This document shows positions 60,647 through 64,000 of a stretch of DNA of 64,000 nt, in pieces. A program made the translations under genes and the position numbers. How positions within the stretch are numbered: the stretch's first letter is position 1; every line of letters starts with the position of its first letter. Source of the DNA: Falsiroseomonas sp041690465 (GTDB lineage: Bacteria > Pseudomonadota > Alphaproteobacteria > Acetobacterales > Acetobacteraceae); assembly GCF_041690465.1 (NCBI RefSeq), contig NZ_JAWLHG010000003.1:302188-366187 (forward strand), read 5' to 3'. The notes beneath the pieces were generated by a model that saw nothing but the letters and a program-made list of their open reading frames with translations, was not told where the DNA came from and made no database searches.

Positions 60647-61431
60647 GGCCGGGCTGGGTGCTCAGGCTGGCGGCGATGGCCGGCTATGCGCTTCTGCTGG
60701 CACCGGCGTTGGTGGTGGCGGTGATCTCGTTCTCGGCGGGCGACTTCCTCACCTTCCCGCCGCCGGGCCTGTCCACCCGCTGGTATGCCGCGCTGTTCTC
60801 GAACGGGGAGCTGATGACGGCGCTGCGCAACTCCGCCGTGCTGGCGCTGCTGGTCGCCTCGATCGCGCTGCTGGCCGGCATCCCCGCCGCCTATGCCATC
60901 GCCCGGCTGCGCTTCCCCGGGCGCGACACCATCGCCACGCTGCTGGTGGCGCCGTTGCTGCTGCCCTCGCTGGTGCTGGGGCTCGCGCTGCTGCTGGCCT
61001 TGCAGCCGCTGAAGCTCGCCGCCACCTGGCCGGGCCTGGTGCTGGCCCATTCGATGGTCGCGCTGCCCTTCGCCGTGCGCATCATGACCACCGCCTTTGG
61101 CGCGGTTCCACGCGACGTGGAGGAAGCGGCCTGGACGCTCGGCGCCACGCCGTTCCGCGCGGCGCTCAGGGTGACGCTGCCGATCGCCGCTCCTGGGGCG
61201 CTGGCGGCCGGTGCGCTGTGCTTCCTGGTCTCCTTCGACGAGACGGTGATCAGCCTGTTCCTGGTCGGCCCGCGGCTTTCCACGCTGCCGGTCGAGATGT
61301 TCCGCTATGCCGAGACCCGCACCGACCCGCTGGTCGCCGCGTTGGCGATGGCGCTGATCGCGGTGGCGCTGGTGGTGGTGCTGCTGGTCGAGCGGCTGGT
61401 CGGGTTCACCCGGGCGATGGGAAGGGAATAG
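60643..61431 (+). CDS. ABC transporter permease II (PotC-like)
   Basis: The 262-residue protein has six helices and the EAA loop EEAAWTLGATPFRAALRVTLPIAAPG. It begins MRPGWVLRLAAMAGYALLLAPALVV and overlaps permease I by four bases. The four genes give a complete importer: receptor, ATPase, two permeases. The cargo is not identifiable from sequence. Confidence 0.9.
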   Translation: MRPGWVLRLAAMAGYALLLAPALVVAVISFSAGDFLTFPPPGLSTRWYAALFSNGELMTALRNSAVLALLVASIALLAGIPAAYAIARLRFPGRDTIATLLVAPLLLPSLVLGLALLLALQPLKLAATWPGLVLAHSMVALPFAVRIMTTAFGAVPRDVEEAAWTLGATPFRAALRVTLPIAAPGALAAGALCFLVSFDETVISLFLVGPRLSTLPVEMFRYAETRTDPLVAALAMALIAVALVVVLLVERLVGFTRAMGRE

Positions 61432-61436
61432 GAAAG

Positions 61437-62102
61437 ATGCCGAAATACGTGGTGGAGCCGATGCCGCCCGCGATCAGCGCCGAGGTGGTGGCGCTGCTGG
61501 AGCGGACGGAGACGGCGACGGTCGGCCATTGGCGCCACTGGGGCTTCGTGGATCGCCGCGTGCAGGGCCTGCTGCGCAAGCGCGTGGCGGGCACGGCGGT
61601 GACGGTGCAGTGCCCGGGGCCGGATTCCACCATCCTGCACCATGCGCTCGGCCTGCTGCGGCCGGGCGACATCCTGCTGGTGGACCGCCTCGGCGACGAT
61701 CGCCACGCCTGCTGGGGCGGCGGCGTGACCGTCGCGGCCAAGGCGGCGGGCTGCAAGGCCGGCGTGGTGGACGGCGCCTGCACCGACATCGAGGAGGTGG
61801 AGGCCTCCGACTTCCCGCTCTGGTGCCGGGGCCTGGCGCCGATCACCACCCGCATCTACGACCTGGGCGGGCGGATGAACGTGCCGGTGGCGATCGGCGG
61901 CGTGGTGGTGATGCCGGGCGATGCCGTGCTCTGCGACGAGAGCGGCGTGCTGGTGCTGCCGCCCGGCGAGGCGGAGGCCGAGGCGCGCGCCGCCATCGCC
62001 CGGCAGGAGCGGGGCCTAGCGACGCAGGGCCGGGTGGCGGCCGGCGAGAAGCTGGGAGAAATCAGCGGGGCGAGCGGAAAGGTCGCGGCCGGGCTTGCGT
62101 GA
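61437..62102 (+). CDS. RraA-family protein
   Basis: The 221-residue protein has the RraA/HMG-aldolase fold (GTAVTVQCPGPDSTILHHAL, GDILLVDRLGDDRHACWGGGVTVAAKAAGCKAGVVDGACTDIEEV, YDLGGRMNVPVAIGGVVVMPGDAVLCDESGVLVLP). In 4-hydroxy-4-methyl-2-oxoglutarate/CHA aldolases the loop after DG is xRD; here it is CTD, so the catalytic Arg is absent and aldolase activity is doubtful. It starts 5 bases after permease II with AGGAAAG upstream, so it belongs to the importer unit and might process the imported compound. Confidence 0.75.
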   Translation: MPKYVVEPMPPAISAEVVALLERTETATVGHWRHWGFVDRRVQGLLRKRVAGTAVTVQCPGPDSTILHHALGLLRPGDILLVDRLGDDRHACWGGGVTVAAKAAGCKAGVVDGACTDIEEVEASDFPLWCRGLAPITTRIYDLGGRMNVPVAIGGVVVMPGDAVLCDESGVLVLPPGEAEAEARAAIARQERGLATQGRVAAGEKLGEISGASGKVAAGLA

Positions 62103-62146
62103 CGGGGCTTGCGTGCGGGCGCGGAGTTGGGGATGTGTGGGGGCGT

Positions 62147-62219
62147 GGGCCTGTAGCTCAATGGTCAGAGCGGGCCGCTCATAACGGCTTGGTTGGGGGT
62201 TCGAGTCCCTCCGGGCCCA
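62147..62219 (+). tRNA. tRNA with CAU anticodon, probably Ile2 (k2CAU)
   Basis: A full cloverleaf is visible: acceptor GGGCCTG/CGGGCCC with one G-T pair, D-stem GCTC/GAGC, anticodon loop CTCATAA (CAT at 62180-62182), T-arm GGGGG-TTCGAGT-CCCTC, discriminator A. CCA is not encoded. CAU can be Met or lysidine-modified Ile2. The short D-loop and GCTTGGT after the anticodon stem resemble E. coli ileX more than metT, so Ile2 is favoured. The DNA just 3' of it is less GC-rich and then carries an IS. Confidence 0.88.
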
Positions 62220-62289
62220 TTCCCTGCGCTGGCTCTGTGTCGGAAATCACAAACAGTGACTCCGAGTTCTCACCAGTCGACTCCATTTA
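62220..62289. other. Gap between tRNA and IS element
   Basis: This 70-bp stretch has no gene. It is visibly less GC-rich than the surrounding DNA (ATCACAAACAGTGACTCC and similar), as expected for sequence acquired at a tRNA 3' end, but no duplicated tRNA end is visible in the window. Confidence 0.3.
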
Positions 62290-63907
62290 GCCCGGATCGA
62301 TCACGGGAGGGCTGACGGGCATGCTCCGGCTGACGCATGTCTCGCGGCATGGTTGTGCGGGCGAGCGAGATCGGCGCCGGTCCTGCTGGCCGGGGTTCAG
62401 GTGCGGATCGCGGGTCTGGCGGGTTGCGGAGGAGGGTTCGGCTGGGGCAGCTGCCCCGCGGCTCAACAGGTGAGGCGCGGCAGGCGGTCGAGGACGAGAT
62501 GGAGGATCGCCTGGTCGGGACAGGCGGCGGGCAGGTAAAGCGTGACGCGGGTCTTCAGCTCGACGACGCGCATGGCGAGCTTCACGAGGCGCAGCCGCAG
62601 GGTGTCGAACTGCGCGACGCGCCAGGTGGAGCGCTTCGGCATGAGGCTGCGCAGCGACCAGAGCAGCCAGTAGGCGCCGGCGTGCAGCAGCAGGCGGAAC
62701 GCGTTGGCGGTGGCCTTGATGCAAGAGGTGCGGTCGGCGGCGAGGTGGCGCTTCCAGGCCTTGATGTGGTTCTCGGCCTGGCCGCGGCCGCAGTAGAGGT
62801 CCTCGTAGATCGCGCGCGCATCGCCGCCGGCGAGGCTGGTGGCGACGAAGCGGGTGTCGGTGCCCTGCGGCCCGGTCTCGACACGGGCGATGATGCGCTC
62901 GACGTGGCTCCAACTCCGGGCGCCGTCGAAGAACGCCTTGTAGCGGCGCAGCTTGCCCTCGCCGGGGCGGGCGGCCTGGCGGGCCGCGGTGCTGTCCTCC
63001 AGCGCCAGGACATGCCGGCGCAACGTCGTGGTGGCGGCGACGCCGAGCACGAAGTCGATCCGTGCCGCGCGGCAGAAATCCAGCACCTCGGGCGCGCAGA
63101 AGTGGCTGTCGGCGCGGATGAGGATCTCGACGCGCGGTCAGTGGCCGCAGATCTCGCGCACCAGGCGGCGGAGGAAGCCGCGCGCCTCGGCCCCCGTGGG
63201 GCGGCGTGCGGGGCGCAGCATGGCGGCGACGGGCCGGCCTTCGCCGTCGAACACCACGAGCGGCTGGAAGCCGTATTCGTCGTGGCAGGCTTGAACAGCC
63301 GCAACTGCTGCCCGCCATGCACCGCATCGAAGGTGTCGTCGAGGTCGAGCACGATCCGTCGCGGCACCTGGCGGAAGCTCGCGCAGTAGAGCCCGACCAT
63401 CGCGCGTCCCATGCGCAAGAGGGCGCGGAGGTCGGGCAGGTTCTCGAGCTGCGAGATGGTCGGCTGCGAGCAGAGCGCTGCGGCGTCCGGCAGGCGGTCG
63501 AGGGCGAGCTTGAAGGCGGGGTCGTGGCGCAGCGTTGCCGCGTCGTTGCAGTCCTCGTGGCCGGCCGCGATCATCAGCAGGCGGAAGCGGACGATGTCGG
63601 TCAGGCTGTGTCTGACCTGCTCCGGCGTCCGCGGGTCGTCGAGGCAGGCGGCCAGCCGGTCGGCGATGCCGAGGCGGCGCTCGATCTCGCGCAGCGCCAG
63701 CACGCCGCTATCGGAGGACAGGCGACCGCCATCGAAGCGGGCGACCAGGGGCTTGCCGCCGACCGGTGACAGGCCAGGGAGCGGCGGCGTAGATTCAACC
63801 TTGGCGGGCATGGTCTCCGTAAACGGCTGTTTCGAGTGTCGCAACCGAAACCTATTGCCGATCAGCGGCTTGCACCATGTCCGTCAGCCCGCGTGAATGA
63901 TCCGGGC
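62290..63907 (-). mobile_element. IS1380-family insertion sequence, degraded
   Basis: The element is about 1.62 kb with imperfect inverted ends of 34 and 32 bp beginning GCCCGGATC on both sides (62290-62323 and 63876-63907), both continuing to GGGCTGACGG and CATG. Size and transposase type fit IS1380. If the ends are taken as CCCGGATC, the flanks TTAG and CTAG are a 3-of-4 match to a 4-bp target duplication. The transposase is interrupted, so it cannot move by itself. Confidence 0.9.
62463..63811 (-). pseudogene. IS1380-type transposase, frameshifted and with in-frame stop
   Basis: Translation begins at ATG 63811 (MPAKVESTPPLPG, GGAG upstream) and follows the DDE transposase pattern (DSGVLALREIERRLGIADRLAACL, RIVLDLDDTFDAVHGGQQLRLF). 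At about 63290-63294 one base is missing: LF then needs a shift to read QACHDEYGFQP. A second lesion is a TGA at 63138-63140 where the sequence expects Trp (GH-stop-PRVEIL). The rest, up to 62463, is the C-terminal part with FCAPEVLDFCR and YCGRGQAENHIKAWK. Two independent defects mean it is dead. Confidence 0.92.
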
Positions 63908-64000
63908 TAGACCCGAGTAGCCCAGGCTGGAATCGGCTTGTGATTGGATGCGGCGCGGCAGGGTGTGATTCGTAGGCGTCCAGCTTTGGCTGGAGGCGGA
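63908..64000. other. Sequence right of the IS
   Basis: The last 93 bases show no gene start that I can support. CTAGACCCGAG at 63907-63917 matches the first 11 bases of the minus strand of the two-hairpin repeat. A 6-bp stem (TCCAGC/GCTGGA) is at about 63979-63994. Confidence 0.3.

Noticed and set aside
62147..62219. Assignment as initiator or elongator tRNA-Met
   Set aside because: CAU alone is ambiguous; the D-loop length and the sequence after the anticodon stem look more like Ile2. It is not initiator-like because the first acceptor pair is G-C.

Overview
The window is a GC-rich (about 70 percent by eye), gene-dense chromosomal segment of an alphaproteobacterium, most likely Rhodospirillales/Acetobacteraceae (Roseomonas-like). 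Pointers are the helicase-S4-FdxA-CarD block, the GcvA-type LysR/TrxB/Lrp block, the dnaG-rpoD operon, a K+-independent H+-pyrophosphatase beside a soluble pyrophosphatase, a PAS-chemoreceptor-PilZ protein, and frequent GTG/TTG starts with 4-base stop/start overlaps. Most genes are housekeeping or transport genes. The only clear mobile element is a damaged IS1380-type element at the right edge.

Layout. 1-5 kb: end of a solute receptor, a Liv-type receptor, pterin dehydratase, small metallopeptidase, trypsin-like protease, sirtuin, RTX repeat protein. 5.2-9.1 kb (minus): DUF883 protein, MFS carrier, periplasmic copper chaperone with a DUF2946 partner, ThpR, and a TesA-like esterase divergent from ybbA-ybbP. 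9-16 kb (plus): ABC exporter pair, nucleoside deaminase, Bax-inhibitor-1 protein, chemoreceptor. 16-22.6 kb (minus): cysD, CarD with a very long basic tail, FdxA, S4 protein, Suv3-like helicase. 22.7-29.3 kb: MFS carrier, phosphoesterase, lipid-kinase-like protein, intradiol dioxygenase, aconitase. 29.5-36.3 kb: ccmAB, M23-like protein, small HTH protein, LysR, TrxB, Lrp, secreted alpha/beta hydrolase. 36.4-45.9 kb (minus): MpaB-type protein, threonine ammonia-lyase, GreA, and one compact run carA-SDR-LysE-two small membrane proteins-carB. 46-54.4 kb: YqeY protein, serralysin-type protease, dnaG-rpoD-acetyltransferase, FAD oxidoreductase. 54.5-62.1 kb: hppA, ppa, and a PotABCD-like ABC importer with an RraA-family protein. 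62.1-64 kb: a CAU tRNA, then the IS1380 remnant.

The most interesting signals are not ordinary genes. (1) A roughly 117-bp two-hairpin element occurs twice, each time starting at the TAG stop of a minus-strand gene and bounded by CTAG; its copies differ by a compensatory base pair. (2) CarA carries an N-terminal helix-turn-helix-like domain. Its likely promoter has a 17-bp spacer that is exactly a palindrome, a second palindrome of the same design lies upstream, and the transcript is predicted to be leaderless, which suggests autoregulation. (3) carA and carB are separated by four tightly packed extra genes. (4) A stretch near 32.1 kb can fold into several hairpins ending in an intrinsic terminator and may be a small RNA. 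(5) Five short hairpins lie in series between the receptor and ATPase genes of the polyamine-type transporter. No CRISPR array, rRNA, phage or complete secretion system is visible. No gene-free stretch exceeds about 300 bases.
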